DNA of 64,000 bases from positions 525,149 through 589,148 of the forward strand of contig NZ_FNRO01000004.1 of assembly GCF_900107745.1 (NCBI RefSeq), given 5' to 3'. The stretch is from Variovorax sp. YR216. GTDB taxonomy: Bacteria; Pseudomonadota; Gammaproteobacteria; Burkholderiales; Burkholderiaceae_C. The notes under the pieces were generated by a model, which saw only the letters and a program-made list of their open reading frames with translations, ran no database searches and was not told the DNA's origin. The translations under genes were made by a program, and so were the position numbers. Below are positions 7,396-16,351 of the stretch, piece by piece; the stretch's first letter is position 1, and every line of letters begins with the position of its first letter.

Positions 7396-9675
7396 ATGAA
7401 GAAGCCCAAGACTTCGTACGGTGCACGCATCGGCACCATCGCGCTCGCCGCACAGATGCTGGTGGGAGCGTGCATCCCGTCGGCATTCGCGCAGGACCTT
7501 CCGCGGCGCGGCGAACCGATCACGCTGAACTTCACCAACGCCGAGATCGAATCGGTCGCCCGCACCATGGCGGTGGTGACCGGCCGCGACGTGGTGGTCG
7601 ATCCGCGCGTGAAGGGCACCGTCACGCTGCAGACCGACCGCGCGATCCTGCCCGAGGCAGCGTTCAACCAGTTCGCCGCCGCGCTGCGGCTGCAGGGCTT
7701 CGCGGTCGTGCAGTCCGAGGGGCTCTACAAGATCGTGCCCGAGGCCGATGCCAAGCTGCAGAGCACCACGGTGACCGCGGCCACGCCCGTCACGTCGAGC
7801 GTGAGCGGCAACCAGATCGTCACGCAGATCTTCAAGCTCAACTACGAGTCGGCCAACAACCTGCTGCCGGTGCTGCGCCCGCTGATCGCGCCGAACAACA
7901 CGATCAACGTGAACCCTGGCAACAACTCGCTGGTCATCACCGACTACGCCGAGAACATGCGCCGCCTGGCCCGCATCATCGCCTCGCTCGATTTGCCGAA
8001 TGCATCGGACATCGAGGTGATTCCGCTCAAGCATTCGGTCGCGACGGACCTGGCGCCGCTCGTGACCCGGCTCGTCGAAGGCGGCTCGGGCACCGCTGGC
8101 GCGCCGGCCGGCGCACCGGGCACCGCCGACGCATCGTTCCGGACCACGCTGCTGGCCGAGCCGCGCAGCAATTCGCTGATCCTGCGCGCCGCCAATCCTG
8201 CCCGTGCGCAACTCGTCCGCACGCTGGTCGAGAAGCTCGACCGCGCACCCACCGACAACGGCAACGGCGCCGCGGGCAATGTGTACGTCGTCTATCTGAA
8301 GAACGCCGACGCGGTGAAGCTCGCGGCGACGCTGCGCGCGGCGATCGCCGCGCAGGGAGGCGATCGAAGCGCCGGTGCGAGCTCCGTGAGCCCGGTCACC
8401 GGGGGGACGCAGCCCGCGGCGCAACTCAATGCGGCGCAGGGCACCTCGGGGGCCTCGATGCAGGCGACTGCGCCGGTGAACAACGCGAACCAGCCGTCGA
8501 CCGGCGGCCAGATCCAGGCCGACCCCTCGACGAACTCGCTGATCATCACCGCGGCGGAGCCCCAGTACCGCCAGCTGCGCGCCGTCATCGACAAGCTCGA
8601 CGGCCGACGCGCGCAAGTCATGATCGAGGCCCTGATCATCGAGGTCAGCGCCACGCGGGCCGCCGAGTTCGGCGTCCAGTGGCAAACCGCGGTCGGCAAC
8701 CGCGGCGTGATCGGCACCAACTCCAGCCTCACCGGCGCGAACATCCTGGCGCTGACCGCGGCGCTCGCGACCGGCACCACGTCGGCGCTGACGACCCTCG
8801 GCACCGGCATGAACATCGGCATCGGACGCCAGACCTCCAGCGGCTTCATCATCAACGCGATCGCCAACTTCCTCGCCCAGAACAAGGAAGGCAACCTGCT
8901 CTCGAAGCCGAACCTGCTGACCCTCGACAACGAGGAAGCAAAGATCGTGATCGGCCAGAACGTGCCCTTCGTCACCGGCCAGTTCACGAACACGGGCGCC
9001 TCGAACGGCTCGGTCAACCCGTTCCAGACCATCGAGCGCAAGGACGTCGGCCTGACCTTGCGGGTGCGCCCACAGATCAACGAGAACGGCACCATCAAGA
9101 TGGTCGTCTTCCAGGAAACGTCGACGGTGCAGGCGGGTACCGAGAACGCGCTCAACGGCCCGACCACCAACAAGCGCTCGATCGAATCGAGCGTGCTGGT
9201 CGAAGACGGCGGCCTCGTGATGCTGGGCGGCCTGCTGTCGGACAACTACAGCAACAGTCTGGAGAAGGTCCCGCTCGCCGGCGACATCCCGATCCTGGGC
9301 AATCTCTTCAAGAACGAGACCCGCTCACGCGAGAAGGTCAACCTGATGATGTTCCTGCGCCCCGTCGTGGTTCGAGACGGCGCCACCACCGACGCCCTGG
9401 CCTACGATCGCTACCAGATGATTCAGAGCGCCCAGCAGCAAGTACAGCCCGAAGGCGGCAACGTCATGCTGAACAACGTGCCCGAGTCCGGCGTCATACC
9501 GCCGGTGCCGGTTCGCCCGACGAGCAGCAGCAGCGGTGGTGGTGGCAGCGGCGGGTTCGAGGGCACGGTGCTCATTCCGCCGCCCACACCGACGTCGACA
9601 CGGCTCGCGCCGTCGCCGCTCAGGGGCGCCCTGCCAGCGACGGCCGACCCCGCGAGCTCACGCGAATTGCCGTAA
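7396..9675 (+). CDS. gspD: Type II secretion outer-membrane secretin GspD
   Basis: Forms the multimeric outer-membrane pore. A signal peptide covers about residues 1-32 (ending AFAQD). The N0 domain follows (TLNFTNAEIESVARTMAVVT), then N1-N3 repeats and the C-terminal secretin domain with the family signature VPLAGDIPILGNLF near residue 640. The low-complexity tail from ~705 is rich in Ser, Gly and Pro. ATG 7390 overlaps the gspN stop and would add Met-Ile ahead of ATG 7396; both are possible. The length of about 760 residues is usual. The signal peptide contains a lipobox-like LVGAC, so a lipoprotein form cannot be excluded. Confidence 0.96.
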   Translation: MKKPKTSYGARIGTIALAAQMLVGACIPSAFAQDLPRRGEPITLNFTNAEIESVARTMAVVTGRDVVVDPRVKGTVTLQTDRAILPEAAFNQFAAALRLQGFAVVQSEGLYKIVPEADAKLQSTTVTAATPVTSSVSGNQIVTQIFKLNYESANNLLPVLRPLIAPNNTINVNPGNNSLVITDYAENMRRLARIIASLDLPNASDIEVIPLKHSVATDLAPLVTRLVEGGSGTAGAPAGAPGTADASFRTTLLAEPRSNSLILRAANPARAQLVRTLVEKLDRAPTDNGNGAAGNVYVVYLKNADAVKLAATLRAAIAAQGGDRSAGASSVSPVTGGTQPAAQLNAAQGTSGASMQATAPVNNANQPSTGGQIQADPSTNSLIITAAEPQYRQLRAVIDKLDGRRAQVMIEALIIEVSATRAAEFGVQWQTAVGNRGVIGTNSSLTGANILALTAALATGTTSALTTLGTGMNIGIGRQTSSGFIINAIANFLAQNKEGNLLSKPNLLTLDNEEAKIVIGQNVPFVTGQFTNTGASNGSVNPFQTIERKDVGLTLRVRPQINENGTIKMVVFQETSTVQAGTENALNGPTTNKRSIESSVLVEDGGLVMLGGLLSDNYSNSLEKVPLAGDIPILGNLFKNETRSREKVNLMMFLRPVVVRDGATTDALAYDRYQMIQSAQQQVQPEGGNVMLNNVPESGVIPPVPVRPTSSSSGGGGSGGFEGTVLIPPPTPTSTRLAPSPLRGALPATADPASSRELP

Positions 9676-9692
9676 CGAGGGCAAAAGGTCCG

Positions 9693-11114
9693 ATGCGCTA
9701 CCCACTTCCCTACGCTTTCGCGCGCAGCCAGCAGCTGCTGCTCGAAGAAACGGACGACGGCCACCTGACGCTCTGGATGCCGACGGTGCCGCCACGCAGC
9801 GCGCTCGGCGAGGTGCTGCGCAAGTTCCAGGTGAAGACTTTCGAGCCCCTTCCGCCCGACCAGCTCGCCAAGCGCATCAGCGCCGCCTATGCGCAGGGCG
9901 AATCCAATGCGGCCGCGGTGGTGAGCGAAGTGCAGAGCGATGCCGACCTGTCGCGCATGATGCAGGAGCTGCCCGCGGTCGAGGACTTGCTCGAATCCGC
10001 CGGCGACGCCCCGATCATCCGCATGCTCAATGCGCTGCTCACGCAGGCAGCGCGCGACGGCGCGAGCGACATCCACATCGAACCCTATGAGCGGACCTCC
10101 TCGGTGCGCTTCCGCATCGACGGCACGCTGCGCGAAGTGGTGCAGCCCAACCGCGCGCTGCACGCGGCGCTGATCTCGCGTCTGAAGATCATGGCCGACC
10201 TCGACATCTCCGAGAAGCGCCTGCCACAGGACGGCCGCATCAGCCTGCGCATCGGCACGCGCGCGGTGGATGTGCGGGTCTCGACGCTGCCTTCGGCGCA
10301 CGGCGAGCGCGCGGTGCTGCGTCTGCTCGACAAGTCCGAAAACAAGCTCACGCTCGAATCGGTCGGCATGCAGGGCGACACGCGCGCCCGATTCGAGCAC
10401 CTGATCGGGCAGCCGCACGGCATCGTCCTCGTGACCGGTCCGACCGGCTCGGGCAAGACGACGACGCTCTACGCGGCGCTCGGCCAGCTCGATGCGAGCA
10501 GCAGCAACATCATGACGGTGGAAGACCCGATCGAGTACGAGCTGCCCGGCGTCGGCCAGACGCAGGTCAACGCGAAGATCGACCTGACCTTCGCCAAGGC
10601 GCTGCGCGCAATCCTGCGCCAGGACCCGGACGTGATCATGATCGGCGAGATCCGCGATTTCGAGACCGCGCAGATCGCGATCCAGGCGTCGCTCACCGGC
10701 CACCTCGTGTTCGCGACGCTGCACACCAACGATTCCGTCAGCGCGGTGACGCGCCTCACCGACATGGGCGTCGAGCCCTTCCTCCTGAGTTCGTCGCTGC
10801 TCGGCGTGCTCGCGCAGCGCCTGGTGCGCAAGCTGTGCCCGGTGTGCTCGGCGCCCGGTCCCGGTGGCGGCGAGGCGGTGCCCGTCGGATGCGACGCCTG
10901 CGGCCAGACCGGCTACCAGGGCCGCACCGGCATCTTCGAGCTGCTGGTGGCGGACGACACGGTGCAATCGCTGATCCACAACCGCGCACCCGAAAGCCAG
11001 ATCTTCGTGGCGGCCGAGCGCGGCGGCCTGCGATCGATGCGCGAGGATGGCGAACGCCTGGTCAAGGCCGGCATCACCTCACGCGCCGAACTGCTCCGGG
11101 TCACGCGCGAATAA
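9693..11114 (+). CDS. gspE: Type II secretion ATPase GspE
   Basis: Cytoplasmic hexameric ATPase that drives pseudopilus assembly. Walker A is at about residue 249 (GPTGSGKTTTL), followed by the Asp box, Walker B (LRQDPDVIMIGEIRD) and the His box (GHLVFATLHTNDS). A zinc-binding tetracysteine is visible near residues 385-410 as CPVC and CDAC pairs, with a short spacing between them. The N-terminal GspL-binding domain is present. The start ATG 9693 is 17 bp after gspD. At 473 residues it is slightly short for the family but complete. Confidence 0.96.
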   Translation: MRYPLPYAFARSQQLLLEETDDGHLTLWMPTVPPRSALGEVLRKFQVKTFEPLPPDQLAKRISAAYAQGESNAAAVVSEVQSDADLSRMMQELPAVEDLLESAGDAPIIRMLNALLTQAARDGASDIHIEPYERTSSVRFRIDGTLREVVQPNRALHAALISRLKIMADLDISEKRLPQDGRISLRIGTRAVDVRVSTLPSAHGERAVLRLLDKSENKLTLESVGMQGDTRARFEHLIGQPHGIVLVTGPTGSGKTTTLYAALGQLDASSSNIMTVEDPIEYELPGVGQTQVNAKIDLTFAKALRAILRQDPDVIMIGEIRDFETAQIAIQASLTGHLVFATLHTNDSVSAVTRLTDMGVEPFLLSSSLLGVLAQRLVRKLCPVCSAPGPGGGEAVPVGCDACGQTGYQGRTGIFELLVADDTVQSLIHNRAPESQIFVAAERGGLRSMREDGERLVKAGITSRAELLRVTRE

Positions 11115-11115
11115 C

Positions 11116-11685
11116 TCAGTCCGCCACGACGAGGTTCTTGGTCTGGGGATCGGTCACGATCTCGCGCACCTTGCCGGCCTTGTCGAAAACGACCTGGTAT
11201 TCGGCGAAGCTGCTGATCCACATGCGCCAGATCTCGGCATCGAGCTTCGGGTTCTCGCTGCTGATGGGCCAGCCGACCGCCATCGCGACCTGTTCGCGCG
11301 TCATGCCCTTGGTCACGCGCGCCTCCCTGATGGCGGACTGGATCTTCGGCGGAAAGCTCGCGATCTTGGCGGCCGGGTCCTCCTGAACCACCCAGCGCTG
11401 GGCGAATCCGCCCAGGTCGATGTCACGGCTGTAGTCGTTGCCGATGTCCTGCTTGCCGCCGTTGACCTCGATGTGCACCCGGTAGCGGCCGTAACCCGTC
11501 ACCTTCACCGGCGTGCCGACGGGAATGATGCGCTTACCACTTTCGGCATAGTTGCTGTCGCTGGCCCAGCTTCCGTCGGTGCGCAGGTTGCAGCACAGGT
11601 AGCCGCTGAAGGTGGGCTGCGCCCAGGCGGGAATGGCAAGGGTGCCAAGCAGAGTTGCAACGACGGCGAAATGGCGGATCGGCAT
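11116..11685 (-). CDS. Secreted BamE/SmpA-like protein of unknown role
   Basis: Predicted 189-residue exported protein. The start at 11685 has a GGAGG-type ribosome-binding site just upstream and gives a standard signal peptide (VVATLLGTLAIPAWAQ). The C-terminal half contains a SmpA/OmlA-like pattern (VTKGMTREQVAMAVGWP) followed by a short strand-rich end (YQVVFDKAGKVREIVTD), as in BamE-type folds. No lipobox is evident. It lies antisense between gspE and gspF, one base from the gspE stop. Whether it serves secretion is unknown. Confidence 0.7.
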   Translation of the reverse strand: MPIRHFAVVATLLGTLAIPAWAQPTFSGYLCCNLRTDGSWASDSNYAESGKRIIPVGTPVKVTGYGRYRVHIEVNGGKQDIGNDYSRDIDLGGFAQRWVVQEDPAAKIASFPPKIQSAIREARVTKGMTREQVAMAVGWPISSENPKLDAEIWRMWISSFAEYQVVFDKAGKVREIVTDPQTKNLVVAD

Positions 11686-11750
11686 GATGAACTCCTCCGA
11701 CGGGTATTGCCCCGACAATGCGGGCTCGCGCATTCTGCAACCCGTCCCCC

Positions 11751-12983
11751 ATGCCTGCCTATTCCTTCGAAGCCATAGACCAACAGGGACAGCCCCGCAA
11801 GGGCGTACTCGAAGCTGACACCGCCCGCAGCGCCCGCGGCATGCTGCGCGCCCAGTCGCTGATTCCGCTCGCGGTGACGGTGGTCGGCAGCGCCGAAAGC
11901 GGCGTACCGGCCGCCGGCGGCTGGAACCGAGTGATCGGCGGCGGCCGGGTCTTCAACTCGACCACGCTGGCCGTCTGGACGCGCCAGCTCGCCGGGCTGG
12001 TGTCGTCGGGCCTGCCGCTCGAACGCGCGCTGACCGCGCTCACCGACGAGGCGGAGAACGAGGCGCAGCGCAACCTCGTCGCCTCGCTGCGCGCCGAAGT
12101 CAATGCGGGCTCGCCTTTCGGCCGCGCGCTCTCGCAGCATCCGCGCGAGTTCTCTCCGATCTACACCGCCGTGATCGGCGCCGGCGAGCAAAGCGGCAAT
12201 CTCGGCCTGGTGCTCGAACGACTCGCGGACGACCTGGAGCAGCGGCAGGCGCTGCAGCAGAAGCTGGTGGGCGCCGCGCTGTACCCGGCGATCGTGACCA
12301 TGGTCGCGATCGTGATCGTCGTCTTCCTCGTGAGCTACGTGGTGCCGCAAGTGGCGAACGTGTTCGCCGGGACCAAGCGCGCGTTGCCGATCCTTACCGT
12401 CGCCATGCTCGCGATCAGCGACTTCGTGCGCAACTACGGATGGGCGATGCTGGGCGTGATCGTCCTCGCGGCCCTCGGCGGCAGGGTCGCGCTCTCGCGT
12501 CCCGCGCTGCGCGAGAGGTTCGACGCCGCATGGCTCAACCTGCCGCTGGTCGGCAAGCTCTCTCGCGGCTACAACGCGGCGCGTTTCGCGAGCACGCTCG
12601 CGATGCTGGCGACGGCCGGGGTGCCCATCCTGCGTGCGCTGCAGGCGGCGTCCGAAACGCTGGGCAACAGCGCCATGCGCGCCGACGCGCTCGATGCGCT
12701 GGTGCTGGTGCGCGAAGGCGCGCCGCTCGCTTCCGCGCTGGCGCAGAAGAAGCGGTTCCCGGGCATCGTCTCGATGTTCGCCCGGCTCGGGGAACAGACC
12801 GGCACGCTGCCACTGATGCTGCAGCGCGCGGCCAACCAGCTCGGCGCCGAAGTGCAGCGCCGTGCCATGCATCTCGCGACCATCCTCGAACCGCTCCTGA
12901 TCGTGGCCATGGGCGGCGTCGTGATGCTGATCGTGCTCGCGGTGCTCATGCCGATCATCCAGCTGAACCAGTTCGTCAAGTAG
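11751..12983 (+). CDS. gspF: Type II secretion inner-membrane platform protein GspF
   Basis: Polytopic platform protein that interacts with GspE and GspL. The ATG at 11751 begins MPAYSFEAIDQQGQPRKG, the usual GspF N-terminus. Two repeated cytoplasmic helical domains (LASGLPLERAL-type stretches near residues 85 and 285) alternate with three membrane helices, the last at ~375-400 (LLIVAMGGVVMLIVLAVLMP). The length of 410 residues is normal. It is separated from gspE by an antisense gene, so it probably has its own promoter in the 65-bp gap upstream. Confidence 0.95.
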   Translation: MPAYSFEAIDQQGQPRKGVLEADTARSARGMLRAQSLIPLAVTVVGSAESGVPAAGGWNRVIGGGRVFNSTTLAVWTRQLAGLVSSGLPLERALTALTDEAENEAQRNLVASLRAEVNAGSPFGRALSQHPREFSPIYTAVIGAGEQSGNLGLVLERLADDLEQRQALQQKLVGAALYPAIVTMVAIVIVVFLVSYVVPQVANVFAGTKRALPILTVAMLAISDFVRNYGWAMLGVIVLAALGGRVALSRPALRERFDAAWLNLPLVGKLSRGYNAARFASTLAMLATAGVPILRALQAASETLGNSAMRADALDALVLVREGAPLASALAQKKRFPGIVSMFARLGEQTGTLPLMLQRAANQLGAEVQRRAMHLATILEPLLIVAMGGVVMLIVLAVLMPIIQLNQFVK

Positions 12984-12986
12984 CGT

Positions 12987-13886
12987 ATGCCGGTCACTCT
13001 GGACAACAAATTTGTCGTCGCGATCTCCTCGCGCGCACTGTTCGATCTCGAAGAAGAGAACCGCGTCTTCGAATCAGGCGACCACGAGGGCTACATGCGC
13101 CTGCAACTCGAACGGCTGGACGTGCCCGCGCGGCCAGGCATTGCGCACGCGATGGTGCGCAAGCTGCTGCGCTTCAACGAAGACGGCGTGCAGCGGGTGG
13201 AGGTTGTGATCCTCTCGCGCAACGATCCGGTCTCGGGCATGCGGATTTTCCAATCGGGCGCGGCGGCGGAGATGCAGTTGCAGCGCGGCGTCTTCACGCA
13301 GGGACGGGCACCCTTCGGCTACCTACGCCCGCTCAACGCCGACATCTTCCTGTCAGCCAACCCGCACGACGTCCGCGAAGCGCTGACCGCCGGCTTTCCG
13401 GCCGCGCACGTGATGGTCGAGGCGGTGCGCGCCAGCGACCACTACCCCGACGAACTGCGCATCGCATTCGACGGCGACGCGGTGCTCTTCAGCGACGAGG
13501 CCGAGCGCGTATACCAGCGCGACGGCCTCGCAGCCTTCCAGCAGCATGAATCGAGCAAGGCCGACGAGCCGCTGTCCGAAGGTCCCTTCAAGCCCTTTCT
13601 CGTGGCACTGCACCGGCTGCAGCAATCGGGCACGTCGCGCATGCGCATCCGCACCGCGCTGGTCACCGCGCGCGGCGCACCAGCACACAAGCGCGCCATC
13701 CGCACGCTCATGAAATGGAACATCAAGGTCGATGAGGCGATGTTCCTCGCGGGCCTGCCCAAGGGCGAGTTCCTGCGCGAGTTCGAGCCCGACTTCTTCT
13801 TCGACGACCAGACCGGTCATGTCGATGCTGCCGCGCGCCACGTGCCCGCCGGCCATGTCGCGAGCGGCATCAGCAACGAGCGCTGA
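12987..13886 (+). CDS. Cytosolic 5'-nucleotidase family protein
   Basis: Resembles the family of animal cytosolic 5'-nucleotidase I (NT5C1A-like) found in many proteobacteria, which releases nucleosides from nucleoside monophosphates. Family features are VVAISSRALFDLEEEN at the N-terminus, SRNDPVSGMRIFQS near residue 75, and the C-terminal LAGLPKGEFLREF with FFFDDQTGHVD. The protein is 299 residues with no signal peptide. It begins three bases after gspF, so it may be co-transcribed with it, although its function fits the purine genes downstream. Substrate preference cannot be told from sequence. Confidence 0.82.
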   Translation: MPVTLDNKFVVAISSRALFDLEEENRVFESGDHEGYMRLQLERLDVPARPGIAHAMVRKLLRFNEDGVQRVEVVILSRNDPVSGMRIFQSGAAAEMQLQRGVFTQGRAPFGYLRPLNADIFLSANPHDVREALTAGFPAAHVMVEAVRASDHYPDELRIAFDGDAVLFSDEAERVYQRDGLAAFQQHESSKADEPLSEGPFKPFLVALHRLQQSGTSRMRIRTALVTARGAPAHKRAIRTLMKWNIKVDEAMFLAGLPKGEFLREFEPDFFFDDQTGHVDAAARHVPAGHVASGISNER

Positions 13887-13903
13887 ACCGATCCGCCGGG
13901 ACC

Positions 13904-14806
13904 ATGCACGCCAAGGTCATCCGGTATCTGGTCGAGGTCGTTCGCGCGGGGTCGATCCGCAAGGCGGCCGAGCAGCTGCATGTCGCGCCCACTGCGATCA
14001 ACCGGCAGCTCCTCATCCTGGAGGACCAGTTCGGCACGCCGCTGTTCGAACGCATCCGGGGGCGTCTGCGGCTCACACCGGTCGGAGAGATCGTGCTGGC
14101 GCATGCGCGCGGCACGCTGCACGAATTCGAACTCGTGCGCCGGCGCGTCGAGGCCGTTCGCGGGCTGCACCAGGGCGAGGCGACGCTGAGTACCACGGCT
14201 GGGCTCGCGGGCTCGTTCCTGCCGACGGTCATCAGCCGGTTTCGCGCGCTGCATCCCGGCATCCAGCTCAGGGTGGTCGACCTGCCGATCGCCGCCGTGC
14301 TGCGCAGCGTCGCGGACGGTGACAGCGACATCGCGCTGGCCTACGACGCGCCCCACACGGCGGGCTTGCGCTCCCTGTTCACCAGCGACTGGCCGATCGG
14401 CGCCGTGGTGCCGCGCGGCCATCCGCTCACCGCCAACGCGACCACCGTGCTGGCCGAATGCATCGGCTACCCGCTGATCCTGCCCGCGCAGGCGCTTTCG
14501 ATCCGGGGCATCCTCGACGGCGCCTTCGGCCGCTCGGCCATCAGCGTCTCGCCGATCCTGGAGAGCACCTCGACCGCGCTGATGCGCCGGCTGGTGATCG
14601 CCGGGGATGGCATCACCTTCCTCAACCGCCTCGACATCATCGAGGACCACCGCGACGGCTCGCTGGTCTTCGTGCCCCTGCGCGACGCCGTCCTGCGCCC
14701 CCAGACGCTCACCCTCGTGACGCGCGCCTCGACCCCGCTGGCGCCGTCCGCGCAACGGCTCGCCGACCAGATCGCCGACAGCCTCGACACCTTGCTGACG
14801 CCTTGA
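13904..14806 (+). CDS. LysR-family transcriptional regulator
   Basis: The N-terminal winged helix-turn-helix is at about residues 3-60 (IRKAAEQLHVAPTAINRQL), followed by a periplasmic-binding-protein-like effector domain at ~90-295. The length of 300 residues is normal. It lies directly upstream of a purine-type NCS2 permease and an 8-oxoguanine-deaminase-like gene on the same strand, so control of those genes is the natural guess. A TCAA-N3-TTGA site at 14858-14868 could be its operator. Confidence 0.9.
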   Translation: MHAKVIRYLVEVVRAGSIRKAAEQLHVAPTAINRQLLILEDQFGTPLFERIRGRLRLTPVGEIVLAHARGTLHEFELVRRRVEAVRGLHQGEATLSTTAGLAGSFLPTVISRFRALHPGIQLRVVDLPIAAVLRSVADGDSDIALAYDAPHTAGLRSLFTSDWPIGAVVPRGHPLTANATTVLAECIGYPLILPAQALSIRGILDGAFGRSAISVSPILESTSTALMRRLVIAGDGITFLNRLDIIEDHRDGSLVFVPLRDAVLRPQTLTLVTRASTPLAPSAQRLADQIADSLDTLLTP

Positions 14807-14857
14807 CGGGGCCCCGGACGGAGCCTGAAACCGTCCACTTTTTTCGAACGCGGCGCG

Positions 14858-14868
14858 TCAAATATTGA
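14858..14868. promoter_or_regulatory. Candidate LysR operator upstream of the NCS2 permease
   Basis: A short inverted repeat, TCAA-ATA-TTGA, lies in the 128-bp gap before the permease gene, 67 bp from its start. It fits the loose T-N11-A-like rule for LysR sites. The assignment is speculative. Confidence 0.3.
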
Positions 14869-14934
14869 GATGGCGCGTGCACGGACTCCTTTCCTAGACT
14901 GCGGCGGAGGTCACAACGAAAAAGGCGAATCCAG

Positions 14935-16350
14935 ATGCAAGCCACCGCCCGCACGACCGCCGCAGGAGACAGCACACCGGTCGACCAGAAACTGCCTTGG
15001 GGCCGCTGCAGCGCCCTCGGGCTGCAGCACGTGCTCGTGATGTACGCAGGGACCGTCGCGGTACCGCTGATCGTCGGCGGCGCGCTCGGACTCTCGAAGG
15101 CCGACATTGCGTTCCTGATCAATGCCGACCTGCTCGCCGCGGGCATCGCGACGCTCATCCAGGCCCTGGGGTTCTGGCGCTTCGGCATCCGCATGCCGGT
15201 CATGATGGGCGTGACCTTCACCGCGGTCGGCCCGGTGATCGCCATCGGCCTCGACCCCTCGCTCGGGCTTCCGGCCATCTACGGCGCCACGATCGCCGCC
15301 GGCCTGTTCGGCGTTCTTGTCGCGCCCTTGATGGGGCGGGTGCTCGGCGCATTTCCGCCGCTGGTCACGGGGACTGTCATCACGCTGATCGGGGTCTCGC
15401 TGATGGGCGTGGCCATCAACTGGTCCGCCGGCGGACAGCCGTCCTCGACGCGCGTGGTGGACGGCGTGGCCCATTCCATCGGCAACCCGGCGTATGGTGA
15501 ACCGGCCCATCTGGCGATCGCGGCGTCCGTCTTGCTCGTGGTGATCCTGATCACGCGATTCGGCAAGGGGTTGATCGCCAACATCGCGATCCTGCTGGGC
15601 ATCGTGTTCGGCGTCGGCCTGTCGCTGGCCCTCGGCCGCATGCATTTCGACGGCCTGGACGATGCGCCGTGGATGGCCCTGACGACGCCCTTTCATTTCG
15701 GCATGCCGCGCTTCGAGGCGGCGGCAATCGTCTCCATGTGCATCGTGGTGCTCATCACGATGGTCGAGTCCACGGGCATGTTCCTCGCTCTCGGCAACAT
15801 CACCGGCCGCAGAATCACCTCCGACGCACTGACGCGCGGCCTGCGCGCCGACGGCCTGGGCACGGTGATCGGCGGCGTGTTCAATACGTTCCCCTACACA
15901 TCGTTCTCGCAGAACGTCGGCCTGGTGACCGTCACCGGCGTGCGCTCGCGCTATGTCGCGGCCATGGGCGGCGCGCTGCTGATCGGGCTGGCGCTGTTCC
16001 CGAAGATCGCGCATGTCGTCGCCTCGGTGCCGCAGTTCGTGCTCGGCGGCGCCGGCATCGTGATGTTCGGCATGGTCGCGGCCACCGGTATCCGCATCCT
16101 CGGCACCATCGACTACGAACGCGAGCGCCACGCGCTATACGTCATCGCGATCTCCATCGGCCTGGGCCTGATCCCCACGCTTTCACCAGGCTTCTTCCAG
16201 CACTTTCCGGCCTGGACACATCCGATCACGCACAGCAGCATCGTTCTGGGCACACTCGTGGCCGTCCTGCTCAATCTTTTCTACAACGGCGTGATGGCGC
16301 AGTCGCAATCCTTCGCGCTCGCCGCACGCACTTCCCACGGAACCGAATGA
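14935..16350 (+). CDS. NCS2-family nucleobase permease (purine/xanthine/urate type)
   Basis: Inner-membrane proton symporter for nucleobases. It has about 12-14 hydrophobic segments and the NAT/NCS2 signature QNVGLVTVTGVRSR near residue 325. The N-terminal GLQHVLVMYAGTVAVPLIV and the TM8 region MVESTGMFLALGNITGR are typical of the xanthine/urate branch rather than the uracil branch. The length is 471 residues. It is followed two bases later by an 8-oxoguanine-deaminase-like enzyme, suggesting import of an oxidised or ordinary purine for deamination. The exact substrate is an inference. Confidence 0.9.
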   Translation: MQATARTTAAGDSTPVDQKLPWGRCSALGLQHVLVMYAGTVAVPLIVGGALGLSKADIAFLINADLLAAGIATLIQALGFWRFGIRMPVMMGVTFTAVGPVIAIGLDPSLGLPAIYGATIAAGLFGVLVAPLMGRVLGAFPPLVTGTVITLIGVSLMGVAINWSAGGQPSSTRVVDGVAHSIGNPAYGEPAHLAIAASVLLVVILITRFGKGLIANIAILLGIVFGVGLSLALGRMHFDGLDDAPWMALTTPFHFGMPRFEAAAIVSMCIVVLITMVESTGMFLALGNITGRRITSDALTRGLRADGLGTVIGGVFNTFPYTSFSQNVGLVTVTGVRSRYVAAMGGALLIGLALFPKIAHVVASVPQFVLGGAGIVMFGMVAATGIRILGTIDYERERHALYVIAISIGLGLIPTLSPGFFQHFPAWTHPITHSSIVLGTLVAVLLNLFYNGVMAQSQSFALAARTSHGTE

Positions 16351-16351
16351 C

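Noticed and set aside
7470..9692. A long upstream extension in the gspE frame
   Set aside because: It runs through gspD in another frame and does not resemble the N-terminus of GspE; ATG 9693 gives a normal protein.
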